A model generated the notes under the pieces. It had not been told where the DNA came from. It searched no databases and was given only the letters and a program-made list of their open reading frames with translations. From Bacillus wiedmannii (GTDB lineage Bacteria > Bacillota > Bacilli > Bacillales > Bacillaceae_G), in NCBI RefSeq assembly GCF_001583695.1, contig NZ_LOBC01000018.1, positions 29,854 to 93,853 of the forward strand: a stretch of 64,000 bases of DNA. The letters are read 5' to 3'. Numbering within the stretch: position 1 is the stretch's first letter; each line of letters opens with the position of its first letter. Shown here piece by piece: positions 22,869 through 32,580 of the stretch. The translations under genes were made by a program, and so were the position numbers.

Positions 22869-24509
22869 ATGAAAAAGAAGTTTGTACCCGGTATTGCATC
22901 AGTTGTAGGAGTAAGTATTTTATTAACTGGTTGCGGTAGTTATAAAAACGAAGCAAGCGGAGCAAATGCAAAAGACGAGGCGCCTAGTAAACAGGTTTTA
23001 AACTTATCTTCACCTACTGAAATACGAACAATGGATACAGCTCGTGCTACAGATACTGATTCTGGTCAAGTAATGAGAAACGTATTTGAGGGTTTGTATA
23101 ATCTTGGTGAAGGTAACAAACCTGTCCCTGGTGTTGCAAAATCTCATGAAGTAAGTGGCGATAAGACGAAATACACATTCCATTTACGAGATTCAAAATG
23201 GTCAAACGGCACTCCTGTTACAGCGAAAGACTTTGTCTTCGCTTGGCAAAGAGCTGTTGATCCAGCAACAGCCTCTGAATATGCATTTCTATTCTTTGAT
23301 ATTAAAAATGCAACAAAAATTAACAACAAAGAACTTCCAGCCGATCAACTTGGTGTAAAAGCAATTGATGACCATACGTTTGAGGTAGAATTAGAACGTC
23401 CTGTTCCGTACTTTATTAGCTTAACAGCGTTCCCAACATTTCTACCAATTAACGAGGAATTCTTTAAAGCACAAGGTGATAAATACGCTTTAGAAGACAA
23501 TACAATCTTGTACAACGGAGCTTTTACACTAAGCGATTGGAAGCACGAGCAAAGCTTTAAATTTAAGAAAAACCCTACCTATTGGGATAAAGGTACTGTC
23601 AAACTGGAAGAAATCAATTTTAACGTCGTAAAAGAAAAATCTACAGAAGTAAATTTATTCGAGTCAAAACAATTAGATCGTATCAAACTAACATCTGACT
23701 TCGTTGATAAATATAAAAAGGATGCTAACTTTAAAGAACGGCCAAACGTAGGGGTACAGTTTCTACGTATGAATCAACAAAACAAAATACTTCAAAACGT
23801 TTCTGCACGCCAAGCAATCGATCAAACAATTGATCGAAAATCCTTTGTAAATACGTTATTAAATGACGGCTCTACACCAACCTCTAGTCTCGTGCCGAAA
23901 AACTTTGCAAAAGGACCTGACGGAACAGATTTCCGTGCTGCAAACGGCGATTTAACAAAGGTTAATACAAAATCTGCTCAAGAATTATGGAAAAAGGCAA
24001 AACAAGAACTTGGGTCTGAAAAAATAACGTTAGAACTATTAACAAGTGATGGTGACCTTGAAAAGAAAACTGGTGAATTCTTAAAAGGACAACTAGAAAA
24101 GAATTTAGATGGCTTAACAGTAAATATAAAGCCGCAACCACGTAAACAACAAGTTTCACTTTTATTAAAAGGTGACTACGAAATTGGAATTGACGGCTGG
24201 AGCCCTGACTTTGCGGATCCAATTACATTCCTTGAGCTATTTACAACGAATAACCCTTACAACTTAGATCATTACTCTAATAAGGAGTTTGATGAAACAA
24301 TAGCACAAGTAAAAACAACTTTAGCTGGTGATGAAAAAGCTCGCTGGGAAGCATTACTAGCATCCGAGAAAATATTATTTAAAGACTCTGTTATCGCTCC
24401 TCTTTACCAAAAAGGCGAATCTTATTTAGAGCGTTCTTACGTGAAAGGAATTGTGCAAGTAGACTTTGCAGGTCAATTAAACTTCAAATGGGCACAAATT
24501 GAAAAATAA
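22869..24509 (+). CDS. Oligopeptide-binding lipoprotein (OppA-like), copy 1, SAM-regulated
   Basis: This 546-residue extracellular solute-binding protein (family 5) has a signal peptide ending LLTGC with Cys22, and the family segments YTFHLRDSKWSNGTPVTAKDF and FAWQRAVDP. AGGAGGAAAATC precedes the ATG. It lies behind a SAM-I riboswitch, so it is expressed on methionine or SAM shortage; capture of methionine-containing peptides is inferred. No permease or ATPase follows, so it must share an Opp membrane complex, perhaps that encoded at 31.8-35.5 kb. A close paralogue lies immediately downstream. Confidence 0.9.
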   Translation: MKKKFVPGIASVVGVSILLTGCGSYKNEASGANAKDEAPSKQVLNLSSPTEIRTMDTARATDTDSGQVMRNVFEGLYNLGEGNKPVPGVAKSHEVSGDKTKYTFHLRDSKWSNGTPVTAKDFVFAWQRAVDPATASEYAFLFFDIKNATKINNKELPADQLGVKAIDDHTFEVELERPVPYFISLTAFPTFLPINEEFFKAQGDKYALEDNTILYNGAFTLSDWKHEQSFKFKKNPTYWDKGTVKLEEINFNVVKEKSTEVNLFESKQLDRIKLTSDFVDKYKKDANFKERPNVGVQFLRMNQQNKILQNVSARQAIDQTIDRKSFVNTLLNDGSTPTSSLVPKNFAKGPDGTDFRAANGDLTKVNTKSAQELWKKAKQELGSEKITLELLTSDGDLEKKTGEFLKGQLEKNLDGLTVNIKPQPRKQQVSLLLKGDYEIGIDGWSPDFADPITFLELFTTNNPYNLDHYSNKEFDETIAQVKTTLAGDEKARWEALLASEKILFKDSVIAPLYQKGESYLERSYVKGIVQVDFAGQLNFKWAQIEK

Positions 24510-24569
24510 AAGGCAACCTGAATTGAAGTTTTTCTACCCATACCAATTGTTTTATTGGAAAAATGTATC

Positions 24570-24606
24570 AAAAGCGGATTTCTCATTAGGAGAAAATCCG
24601 CTTTTT
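24570..24606 (+). terminator. Terminator of oppA-like gene 1
   Basis: AAAGCGGATTT pairs with AAATCCGCTTT and T residues follow. Confidence 0.8.
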
Positions 24607-24647
24607 CAATATATTATTTTTAAAAAATAATACTCCAATTTTTATTA

Positions 24648-24677
24648 TTGACATATAGTTCTTTCCAGTGTTAATAT
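24648..24677 (+). promoter_or_regulatory. Likely promoter of oppA-like gene 2
   Basis: TTGACA, 18 bp, TAATAT, about 220 bases before the start codon. The long leader (to 24896) shows no S-box motifs, unlike copy 1, and I see no gene in the 387-base gap. Confidence 0.5.
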
Positions 24678-24896
24678 TCTAAATAATCAAAGAAACGAAA
24701 TATTTCACCATCAAAATATAGCGTCTACTACGTTGAAACATATAACGATAGATTATAGTTCAACATGTATATACATATAGAACACCTGATTACCTACATA
24801 CACATATCTGTAATAGGTTTTCTCTTCTTCTATAGCTACACTTCAAAACGTGGACATTACGACGTTACGAACCACACATTTAGGGAGGAACGAACA

Positions 24897-26537
24897 ATGA
24901 AGAAAAAAGTTGTACCTGTTGTTGCATCTGTTTTAGGGGCAAGTCTATTACTAACTGCTTGTGGGGGAAATAAAGATCATACAAGCGGAGCGAAAGCAAA
25001 TGATAAAGCACCTGATAAACAGGCAATTAACTTATCATTCGCTTCAGAAATTCCAACAATGGATGTTGCAAAAGCAACGGATGGGGAATCCATGAGCGTA
25101 ATGCGCAATGTTTTTGAAGGTTTATATGCAATGGGAGAAGATAACAAACCAATTCCTGGTGTTGCTGAGTCGGTTGACCTTAGTCCCGATAAAACAAAAT
25201 ATACATTCCACCTGCGTGATTCAAAATGGTCAAACGGTACTCCAGTTACAGCAAAGGACTTTGTCTTCGCTTGGCAACGTGCCGTAAATCCTGATACAGC
25301 AGCTGAATATGCATTCTTATTCTTCGATATACAGAATGCGAAACAAATAAGCCAGAAACAATTGCCAATTGATCAACTAGGTGTCAAAGCTCTTGATGAT
25401 AAAACGTTAGAAGTACAACTAGACCGTCCTGTTCCCTACTTCTTAAGCTTAACGACATTCTCAACATTCTTACCAATTAATGAAGATTACTTAAAATCTC
25501 AGGGCAATAACTATGGTTTAGAAACAAATCATTTAATTTACAACGGTGCTTTCATATTAGATAACTGGAAACACGAGCAAAGCTTCCAATTGAAGAAGAA
25601 CCCTAACTATTGGGATGCTAAAACTGTAAAATTAGAAGAAATCAACTTCAATGTCGTTAAAGATAAATCTACAGAAGTTAACTTATACGATTCAGGACAA
25701 ATTGATCGCGTTGCTTTAACTGCGGAGTTTGTTGATAAATATAAGAGCGATCCAAACTTCAAAGACCGCGCTGAAGTTGGCATTCAATTTTTACGACTCA
25801 ATCAAAAAAATGAAACATTAAAAAATCAACATGCACGCCTTGCTATTAACGGAGCAATGAATAAAAAAGCATACGTAGAAACAATTTTAAATAACGGTGC
25901 TGTCCCAGCTGAAGGAATAGTTCCTGCGAAATTCACGAAAAGCCCAGAAGGCACTGACTTCCGTAAAGAAAATGGAAACCTAGTCAAAGATGATGTGAAA
26001 ATAGCAAAAGAAAACTGGAAAAAAGCGAAACAAGAACTTGGTACTGACAAAGTAACAATCGAACTATTAACAAGTGATAATGCTTTAGCTAAAAAGACTG
26101 GTGAATATTTAAAAGGTGAACTAGAAAAGAACCTAGATGGATTAACAGTGACGTTAAAACCACAACCACGTAAACAACAGCTAAAACTATTATTAAGTGG
26201 TGACTATGAAATCGGTATTGATGGCTGGGGCCCTGACTTCGCTGACCCAATTACATTCTTAGATTTATTTACAACAAATAGTGCTTATAACTTCGATAAA
26301 TACTCTAACAAAGAGTACGATGCGCTCATTCATAAAGTGAAAACAGATTTAGCTGGCGATGAAAAGGCTCGCTTTGAAGCAATGAAGCAAGCTGAAAAAA
26401 TCCTGCTACAAGACGGTGCTGTCGCTCCTTTATACCAACAAGGTCGTTCTTACCTACAACGCGGATTTATTAAAGGGCTTGTAACAACTGACTTCGGTGG
26501 TGAATTTAACTACAAGTGGACAGAAGTTACAAAATAA
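24897..26537 (+). CDS. Oligopeptide-binding lipoprotein (OppA-like), copy 2
   Basis: This 546-residue protein begins MKKKVVPVVASVLG with lipid-bearing Cys22. I start at ATG 24897, preceded by GGGAGGAACG; the open frame to 24765 lacks a site. It has the same length as copy 1 and matches it throughout (for example identical TKYTFHLRDSKWSNGTPVTA and PRKQQ segments), so the two arose by tandem duplication. It has its own promoter and no SAM riboswitch, so the copies are differently regulated. It lacks adjoining permease genes. Confidence 0.9.
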   Translation: MKKKVVPVVASVLGASLLLTACGGNKDHTSGAKANDKAPDKQAINLSFASEIPTMDVAKATDGESMSVMRNVFEGLYAMGEDNKPIPGVAESVDLSPDKTKYTFHLRDSKWSNGTPVTAKDFVFAWQRAVNPDTAAEYAFLFFDIQNAKQISQKQLPIDQLGVKALDDKTLEVQLDRPVPYFLSLTTFSTFLPINEDYLKSQGNNYGLETNHLIYNGAFILDNWKHEQSFQLKKNPNYWDAKTVKLEEINFNVVKDKSTEVNLYDSGQIDRVALTAEFVDKYKSDPNFKDRAEVGIQFLRLNQKNETLKNQHARLAINGAMNKKAYVETILNNGAVPAEGIVPAKFTKSPEGTDFRKENGNLVKDDVKIAKENWKKAKQELGTDKVTIELLTSDNALAKKTGEYLKGELEKNLDGLTVTLKPQPRKQQLKLLLSGDYEIGIDGWGPDFADPITFLDLFTTNSAYNFDKYSNKEYDALIHKVKTDLAGDEKARFEAMKQAEKILLQDGAVAPLYQQGRSYLQRGFIKGLVTTDFGGEFNYKWTEVTK

Positions 26538-26544
26538 TAAAATA

Positions 26545-26577
26545 AAAAAGGTATCCAATCGCAGGATACCTTTTTTA
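26545..26577. terminator. Bidirectional terminator
   Basis: AAAAGGTATCC pairs with GGATACCTTTT between the convergent oppA-like and ABC-2 permease genes. Confidence 0.8.
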
Positions 26578-26579
26578 TT

Positions 26580-27719
26580 TTATACTTCTTTAACTACATA
26601 GCTTCTTCTCTTTACTATTCCTTTTATAGATACAGTAATTACTGCTACCAATTGTGTAACTAATATAATAACTAATAATGAAATAATATTTTTCTCTAAA
26701 CTAATCCCTCCAAATATTATTGTATAATAGCCATTTGCTGCATATGTTGCGGGAAATAATTCGCCGATTGTTTGATATGTTTTAGAAAGCATCTCATGTG
26801 GTACAATTACACCCGAACTTACAAGTTGGAGCGATAGTGAAATTATATTAAAGATCATACCTGCATTTCCGAAAACAGTTATGAACATTTGTGTTAATGA
26901 AAGAAAGGCGAAAAAGACTATCGCTTGAAACATCCATATACTCCATACTGCTTCATGTATTTCAATTTGAAATCCTTTCATCAAACTAATCGTAATGCAT
27001 GCAAGTAAAATTGATACTGTACCGTTAATAACCTGTCTTGATACGAAATTACTCCAACCGTTCTTTACTTCCTTTGCAACTTTTGATAGTTCCATACTCA
27101 TGATCATTGCTCCTACAAATGAAGCTAATACCATCATTAGTGGTACCATGTTAGCCGAGAATCCTTTTGCATCATTTACTCTATGGACTGTAAAACCAAT
27201 TGAATCTTCGGTTAATCCTTTTATCACTTCTACATTCTCAGGCCCTACAGCTTGTAATTTCCCCACAATTGCTTGTTTTTTATAACTTGTTATCTCTTTA
27301 TTTACATTGTCTCGAATTTGTTTTGCGGCTCCTTCCATCAGTTGCTTTGCCATCATGGCATTCGCTTGATTAATGTGGAAGTTTAAATTTGATTTTCCTG
27401 TTTCATTTATATCCTTTGAAAAAGAAGCAGGAATTTCAATAATCATATCGTATACACGGTCATTCATTGCTTTATTTGCTTTTTCCACAGACTGTTCTGA
27501 TTTCACCTGAAATGGTACATTTCTCTGTAAGCCTTCTGCTATTTTACTCCCTATATTTCCATCCTCATTCACAATAGCAATACGCATTTGATCTGCTCGT
27601 TCATTCACTCCATCATATGCCGTTAACCAAACACAAAAGAAAATAAGCTGGAACGATAGCGCTACTACCATTCCTACATACGTACCTGGTCTTTTTAAAA
27701 ACTGTTTTAATGTATCCAT
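26580..27719 (-). CDS. ABC-2/YhgE-Pip-type membrane exporter
   Basis: This 379-residue protein has one N-terminal span (about residues 14-33), a long external domain with the start IAIVNEDGNIGSKIAEGLQ seen in YhgE/Pip and ABC-2 permeases, and five or six spans from about residue 190. The C-terminal half contains the LFPATYAANGYYTIIFGG motif of ABC-2 exporters. No ATPase gene adjoins. It follows a TetR gene on the same strand, with an operator-like palindrome between them, the usual layout of an inducible efflux system. Substrate unknown. Confidence 0.75.
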   Translation of the reverse strand: MDTLKQFLKRPGTYVGMVVALSFQLIFFCVWLTAYDGVNERADQMRIAIVNEDGNIGSKIAEGLQRNVPFQVKSEQSVEKANKAMNDRVYDMIIEIPASFSKDINETGKSNLNFHINQANAMMAKQLMEGAAKQIRDNVNKEITSYKKQAIVGKLQAVGPENVEVIKGLTEDSIGFTVHRVNDAKGFSANMVPLMMVLASFVGAMIMSMELSKVAKEVKNGWSNFVSRQVINGTVSILLACITISLMKGFQIEIHEAVWSIWMFQAIVFFAFLSLTQMFITVFGNAGMIFNIISLSLQLVSSGVIVPHEMLSKTYQTIGELFPATYAANGYYTIIFGGISLEKNIISLLVIILVTQLVAVITVSIKGIVKRRSYVVKEV

Positions 27720-27742
27720 CTTCCCGCTCTCCTATTTAGCAA

Positions 27743-27758
27743 GCAAGTACATACTTGC
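27743..27758. promoter_or_regulatory. Second TetR operator, between TetR and exporter genes
   Basis: GCAAGTACATACTTGC is a perfect palindrome sharing the half-site GCAAGT...ACTT with the site before the TetR gene. Confidence 0.55.
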
Positions 27759-27777
27759 ATTTTATTTTAAATAAATA

Positions 27778-28359
27778 CTAGGGTCTTAATGCCCTAGCAT
27801 ATAAAACAATATTATTTTCAATAAATTTCTCATCATCAACTTCTGTCAGGCGATCTGCAAAACGTAATTTAGATAAGAAATATCCAAAATTGATCCAGAT
27901 AAAGTTCATTACTTGCGCTTCAATATTCGTATCAACAATGTTTCCTTTTTCCTGCATTTTTGCAAAATAGATGCTTAATTCTTCTTTTAATCCTTGTGGT
28001 ATTTTAGCAATTTCCCCGTCTAATTCAGGAAATTCTCCAGCCTCACGTATACCAATAGCAATAATATCTTTTACCCCATCTAAAAAATTATGATAATGCC
28101 TTGCTAAGTTCTTTAAATCCGTTTCTAATTCCCACACAATTTCTGTTTGTAAAAACTGTTTTAAATGCGGTACATATGAAAATTCAGCAACCGCGGCTTC
28201 AATAACACCCTTTTTACTTTTAAAATTGCGGAATATCGTTACTTCATTAACACCAGCACGCATTGCAATTTCTTTCGTTGTTGCTGCTGTATATCCCTTT
28301 TCTTTCACTAATTCAATTGCTGCTTGGATGATTTTTTCTGCTGTTTTTGAGCGCGCCAT
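27778..28359 (-). CDS. TetR-family repressor
   Basis: This 193-residue protein has the TetR helix-turn-helix (AIELVKEKGYTAATTKEIAM, then AGVNEVTIFRNFKSKKGVIEA) and an all-helical ligand domain. AGAGGATTTT precedes the ATG. It is upstream of the exporter gene on the same strand. Palindromes before the TetR gene and between it and the exporter share a half-site, which fits autoregulation and control of the exporter. Confidence 0.85.
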   Translation of the reverse strand: MARSKTAEKIIQAAIELVKEKGYTAATTKEIAMRAGVNEVTIFRNFKSKKGVIEAAVAEFSYVPHLKQFLQTEIVWELETDLKNLARHYHNFLDGVKDIIAIGIREAGEFPELDGEIAKIPQGLKEELSIYFAKMQEKGNIVDTNIEAQVMNFIWINFGYFLSKLRFADRLTEVDDEKFIENNIVLYARALRP

Positions 28360-28378
28360 AAAATCCTCTCTTCCTCGT

Positions 28379-28394
28379 GCAAGTGATCACTTAC
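28379..28394. promoter_or_regulatory. TetR operator upstream of the TetR gene
   Basis: GCAAGTGATCACTTAC, a near-perfect 16-bp palindrome, lies about 20 bases before the start codon. It matches the second site at 27743 in both half-sites. Confidence 0.6.
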
Positions 28395-28424
28395 ATTTAG
28401 ATTATATACCTTTTCTAATCATTG

Positions 28425-28616
28425 TCAATAATCCCCTTCCCCTTCTTTTTGCATCGAACTAAAACTCATCATAAATATAAACATAAACATCAAATATGTT
28501 CTCCACGTCAAAGAAGGTACATGCCCTGACCACAGATAGCTAATTAAATAGTTAATCCCCATAATACAGGACGATATTACTAAACTAATACTTATTAGTT
28601 TTACATATTTGAGCAT
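28425..28616 (-). CDS. 63-residue membrane protein after the AraC gene
   Basis: The protein begins MLKYVKLISISLVIS and has two hydrophobic segments (about residues 5-27 and 38-55) and a charged tail. AAGGAG precedes the ATG. It starts 18 bp after the AraC regulator stop on the same strand and is probably co-transcribed. No family recognised. Confidence 0.65.
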   Translation of the reverse strand: MLKYVKLISISLVISSCIMGINYLISYLWSGHVPSLTWRTYLMFMFIFMMSFSSMQKEGEGDY

Positions 28617-28634
28617 ATCTTTTCTCCTTATTTT

Positions 28635-29534
28635 TTATTTTTCTACTTCTTCAAATTGCAGATTCACCGGCTCTTCTAAGAGTGTTTCATAAAAGTTTTC
28701 TGCCAAATCTGTTGAAGGAATTTTTTCATCTACTTCATCAAATCGAATACTATCTAGCCACATACAACCTTCTCCTGATAATAAAACACCGAATGCAATA
28801 CCAAGCGCTCCTTCTTTTATATCTAATACAACCGAGTACGATTGCCAGTTATTCGTATTTTTAATTGGACGATTTTGCATATTATCCATAGCGAGCGGTT
28901 CTGTATCTTTCCCATCTACTCGCATCCACAATCCTGCCCAATCTCTTACATTCTCACTCTTAATAAACGCTGTTAAACGTAATCTTTTACCTACATATTT
29001 ATCCGCTCGGAACATTTGCATTAATGTGGAAAATCCTCCGTGCGTAACATTCTCTTTTGCTTTTATGTATGCAGATACTTTTCCTTGATGGACAACTTCA
29101 TAATCTAAACCCATCTCATATTCAGCAGGATGACTTCCACTTAAGATCCATCCTTTCGGTATACCTTTTTGCATTGAAACACCCTCTCTTTCTATATAAA
29201 ATGACTGGAAGTACTTTCGATATTTCTTCGGTGGCAATTGAAACATTCTTTTAAAAGCCCTCGTAAATGCCTCCTGTGAGGAAAAGCCGTATTGTACTGC
29301 AATATCAATAACAGCCCTCTCCGTTGACACTAAGGCTTGCGCAGCATGAGTTAATCTTCTCTTTCGAATATAATCCGTTACACTCATCCCAATATACCTT
29401 TGAAAAATACGATGAAAATGGTACATCGATACTGAACTGTGAGATGCCACTCTTTCTGTTGTAAGCTCCTCATGTAAATGCTCCTCTATATATTCAATTG
29501 CTTTTTTTATCATCTCTTTATATTCTTCATGCAT
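28635..29534 (-). CDS. AraC-family regulator with C-terminal ligand-binding domain
   Basis: This 299-residue protein carries the DNA-binding AraC domain at the N-terminus (two helix-turn-helix units, ending FSSQEAFTRAFKRMFQLPPKKYRK at about residue 110), the reverse of the commonest order. The C-terminal half (WAGLWMRVDGKDTEP, CMWLDSIRFDEV) resembles a jelly-roll carbohydrate-binding fold. AAGGAGGT precedes the ATG. A small membrane protein gene follows it. The ligand and targets are not evident. Confidence 0.82.
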   Translation of the reverse strand: MHEEYKEMIKKAIEYIEEHLHEELTTERVASHSSVSMYHFHRIFQRYIGMSVTDYIRKRRLTHAAQALVSTERAVIDIAVQYGFSSQEAFTRAFKRMFQLPPKKYRKYFQSFYIEREGVSMQKGIPKGWILSGSHPAEYEMGLDYEVVHQGKVSAYIKAKENVTHGGFSTLMQMFRADKYVGKRLRLTAFIKSENVRDWAGLWMRVDGKDTEPLAMDNMQNRPIKNTNNWQSYSVVLDIKEGALGIAFGVLLSGEGCMWLDSIRFDEVDEKIPSTDLAENFYETLLEEPVNLQFEEVEK

Positions 29535-29706
29535 TTTAGTACCTCCTTACAACCTTAATTTACCATATACATACAAATCATTTTTGATTTAAATTGCGGA
29601 TTAAACTTTGTGGCTACAAGTTAATAATTTATTTTCAACACATACATAATTACATGATTTTGGGAAAAACTTGTATAGAACGAATTTACATAAGGAGGAA
29701 ATTATA

Positions 29707-30174
29707 ATGAGAATTTTACTATCAGTTTTATTAGCGCTTATGCTAGTACCTGTATTAACAGGATGTAAAGCTCCTGCAAAAGAAGATACAACTTCTAATA
29801 AGAAAACTACTGAAGAAGCAAAAAATGAAGCTCCTGCTGATTTAAAACTTAACTTCAATGAATTTAGTTTAGATGCAGACTATCAAGATACGAAGAAAGA
29901 CTACGAGGCTGATTATAAGAATGTAGCAGCTGATAAGAAAATGGAAGCAAAACTTGAAGACCATAAATCAAATGCAAAGTTTACAGGTGACGAGGCTATT
30001 ACAAAATTAAGCCCACTTCTACAAGAATTAAAATTTGATAAAGATACTCCTGACCAAGAAGTAATCGATCAAGTAGTAAATGTGTTCAAACTTGATAAAG
30101 ACTACCAAAAGTTTGATTTAGAAGTTGTCTTCTCTGATGGAACGAAAAAAGAATATAAAAGAGAAATAAAATAA
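29707..30174 (+). CDS. YusW-like lipoprotein
   Basis: This 155-residue lipoprotein starts at ATG 29707 with AAGGAGG upstream; the frame to 29671 has no site. The signal peptide ends VLTGC (Cys20), followed by a charged linker and a small domain with FNEFSLDADYQDTKKDYEAD and a repeat-like VVFSDGTKKEYKREI ending. This plan fits the YusW family. It would be surface-anchored. Function unknown. Confidence 0.65.
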   Translation: MRILLSVLLALMLVPVLTGCKAPAKEDTTSNKKTTEEAKNEAPADLKLNFNEFSLDADYQDTKKDYEADYKNVAADKKMEAKLEDHKSNAKFTGDEAITKLSPLLQELKFDKDTPDQEVIDQVVNVFKLDKDYQKFDLEVVFSDGTKKEYKREIK

Positions 30175-30202
30175 AGAAGTAGGCGGTTGCCTACTTCTTT
30201 AT
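30173..30202. terminator. Bidirectional terminator
   Basis: AAAGAAGTAGGC pairs with GCCTACTTCTTT between two convergent genes. Confidence 0.8.
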
Positions 30203-30203
30203 T

Positions 30204-31793
30204 TTATTTTTTAGCATATCGTAAGCTCGGTTGAGATCCTACGTAGTATTCTAATCCAGATACAGATGATTTTTGTAAATAAGAATCTGTTGGGAATACA
30301 AGTGGGATTAAAGGATATTCTGTAAACATAATATCTTCTGCTTGATGTAATAAGTCAAAGCGTTTATTTTCGTCTTGTTCTAATTTTGCTTGATTAATTA
30401 AATTATCGAAGTCTTTATTAAACCATTTTGCATAGTTATTTGGTCCATCACCTGCATAAATTTCTAATTGTGCAGCTGGATCTAATGTAGATCCTCCCCA
30501 TCCCATATATGCAATTTGGAAGTCACTTTGTTTATACATATCAATATAACTTTTCCACTCTTTACCTTCTATTTTTACATCTACACCAAGATTTTTCTTA
30601 AACATCTCTTGAAGTGTTTCAGCTATTTTCTTCTTATCTGAATATTTCACTGTCACTTCTGGAAGAGTAGTCCATCCTTCTTCTTTCATTCCTTCTTCTA
30701 ATAACGTCTTAGCTACTGCAGGGTCATATTTAAAATAATCACCTTTCTCTTTACGGAAGTCGCGGCCACTTTCTGTTTTTGCTCCTTCTGGTACAAAACC
30801 ATATGCTTCTTTTGCATTATTCTTTAATATTTTCTCTACGATAAACTTACGATCTACAGCTATTGCAAAAGCTTTACGAATTTTTGCGTTTGTAAACGGT
30901 GGCTTCTCTGAATTAAACGAGTAAATATGAGTTGAGTAGTCTTGCATTTTTTTAAACTCTTTATTATTTTGTTCTTTTTCAACTAAATCTGTTGGTATGT
31001 GAGATAGTAAATCTAATTCTCCAGATTTATATAATTGATACGCTGTTTTACCTTCAGGGATAATACGGAATTCAATTTCTTTTGATGCTACTTTTTTATC
31101 ATGAAACTCTTTATTTTTTTCTAAAATAATCGCTTGATTATGCTTCCATTCTTTCAATGTGAAAGGACCATTTGTAATTAATTCTTTTGGATCTACTTTT
31201 AGTTTACCTTTTTCATCAATAGATTTTTTATTAAGTGGAATATATAACGACTGGGATAATGTTCGTTTAATAGATGTTACCGGATGTTCAAATTGTAACT
31301 TTAAAGTTACATCATCTACCGCTTGAATTCCTACTGCATCTTCTGCACCTTTCCCTGTATTAAATGCTTCTCCACCTTTAATGAAATATAGTTCTGTTGC
31401 ATTCATAGAACCCGTTTTAGGATTTAATATTCTCTTCCAAGCAAATTCAAAATCTTTTGCTGTTAACGGGGAGCCATCAGACCATTTTAATCCTTTTTTC
31501 AAATAGAATGTATACTCTTTTCCATCCGCTCCAGCTTCCTCTTTCTCTACTAAATCCTTTTCAAACTTCCCGTCAGTTGTCTGTCTGTACAAAGTTGCAA
31601 ATAAGTGCTCAATTACATAATTAGAGTTATTATCCGTTGAAATTGCTGAATCTAGCGTATAAGGATCACTACCAAGATTCGTTACAAAACGGTCTCCTTT
31701 ACTAGCACTTGCTTTTGAAGTATCTTTCTTGCCACAAGCGACAGAAGTAATTGCTAATACGGTCATAATGACAAATAATAAAAACTTCTTCAT
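30204..31793 (-). CDS. oppA: Oligopeptide-binding lipoprotein of the SAM-regulated Opp operon
   Basis: This 529-residue family 5 binding protein has a signal peptide ending SVAC with Cys20, and the segments TFYLKKGLKWSDGSPLTAKDF and FAWKRILNP. It is the last gene of a five-gene oppBCDFA-type operon that begins behind a SAM-I riboswitch. It is diverged from the two oppA-like genes at 22.9 and 24.9 kb. It should deliver peptides to the OppBCDF complex encoded just upstream. Under SAM control, methionine-rich peptides are the likely cargo, by inference. Confidence 0.9.
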   Translation of the reverse strand: MKKFLLFVIMTVLAITSVACGKKDTSKASASKGDRFVTNLGSDPYTLDSAISTDNNSNYVIEHLFATLYRQTTDGKFEKDLVEKEEAGADGKEYTFYLKKGLKWSDGSPLTAKDFEFAWKRILNPKTGSMNATELYFIKGGEAFNTGKGAEDAVGIQAVDDVTLKLQFEHPVTSIKRTLSQSLYIPLNKKSIDEKGKLKVDPKELITNGPFTLKEWKHNQAIILEKNKEFHDKKVASKEIEFRIIPEGKTAYQLYKSGELDLLSHIPTDLVEKEQNNKEFKKMQDYSTHIYSFNSEKPPFTNAKIRKAFAIAVDRKFIVEKILKNNAKEAYGFVPEGAKTESGRDFRKEKGDYFKYDPAVAKTLLEEGMKEEGWTTLPEVTVKYSDKKKIAETLQEMFKKNLGVDVKIEGKEWKSYIDMYKQSDFQIAYMGWGGSTLDPAAQLEIYAGDGPNNYAKWFNKDFDNLINQAKLEQDENKRFDLLHQAEDIMFTEYPLIPLVFPTDSYLQKSSVSGLEYYVGSQPSLRYAKK

Positions 31794-31806
31794 CTTACAT
31801 TCCCCT

Positions 31807-32580
31807 TTAACCTAAAATTTTTGGTGTTGATGCTAATAATGTTTTTGTATAAGAATGTTGAGGATTACGGAACACTTCATCCGTATTTCCAAATTCAACA
31901 AGTTCTCCTTTATATAAGACAGCCACTTTTTCACATAAGTAGTGAACCATCGGTAAATCATGTGCGATAAATAAATATGTATAGCCTTGTTCCTTTTGAA
32001 TCTTTTGCAACAAGTGCACAATTTGGATTTGAAGTGAAACATCTAATGCAGAAATTGGTTCATCCAGGATTAATACTTCTGGCTCACATAATAACGCCCT
32101 TGCAATAGCGATCCGTTGACGTTGTCCTCCGCTAAATTCGTGTGGGTATCGATCAATATATCGCCTATCTAATCCAACACGTTCTAGCGCATCACCTGCC
32201 ACCTTATCTTTCAATTCTTTATCACCTAAACCGAATGAAATATATCCTTCTGTTACGCTATCGCGTACTTTCCAGCGCGGATTTAATGCAGCTGTTGAAT
32301 CTTGAAAAATGAATTGTACTTTCTGCAAGAAATCTCGCTTATGAGCTGACTTCAACTTGTGAACAACTTGACCGTTATAATCAATTTGACCAGACGTTGG
32401 GCTCTCGATCCCAGCTATGAGCTTACCAAGTGTTGTCTTTCCTGAACCACTTTCTCCAATAATTCCAAGCGTCGTTCCTTTCGGAATAGAAAGTGTTATA
32501 TCTTTTAACGCTGCGATTTCTTTATCTTTACTTCCATATGTTTTCCTTACTTGCTTTACGGTAATTAAATCTGTCGTCAT
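31807..32580 (-). CDS. oppF: Oligopeptide ABC transporter ATPase OppF-like
   Basis: This 257-residue ATPase has Walker A GESGSGKTT, signature FSGGQRQRIAIARAL and Walker B VLILDEPISALDV. It is shorter than most OppF proteins (about 300 or more residues) and ends soon after the ABC core, without the usual C-terminal extension. Its start overlaps the OppD stop by four bases (ATGA), so translation is coupled. It pairs with OppD to power peptide import. Confidence 0.88.
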   Translation of the reverse strand: MTTDLITVKQVRKTYGSKDKEIAALKDITLSIPKGTTLGIIGESGSGKTTLGKLIAGIESPTSGQIDYNGQVVHKLKSAHKRDFLQKVQFIFQDSTAALNPRWKVRDSVTEGYISFGLGDKELKDKVAGDALERVGLDRRYIDRYPHEFSGGQRQRIAIARALLCEPEVLILDEPISALDVSLQIQIVHLLQKIQKEQGYTYLFIAHDLPMVHYLCEKVAVLYKGELVEFGNTDEVFRNPQHSYTKTLLASTPKILG

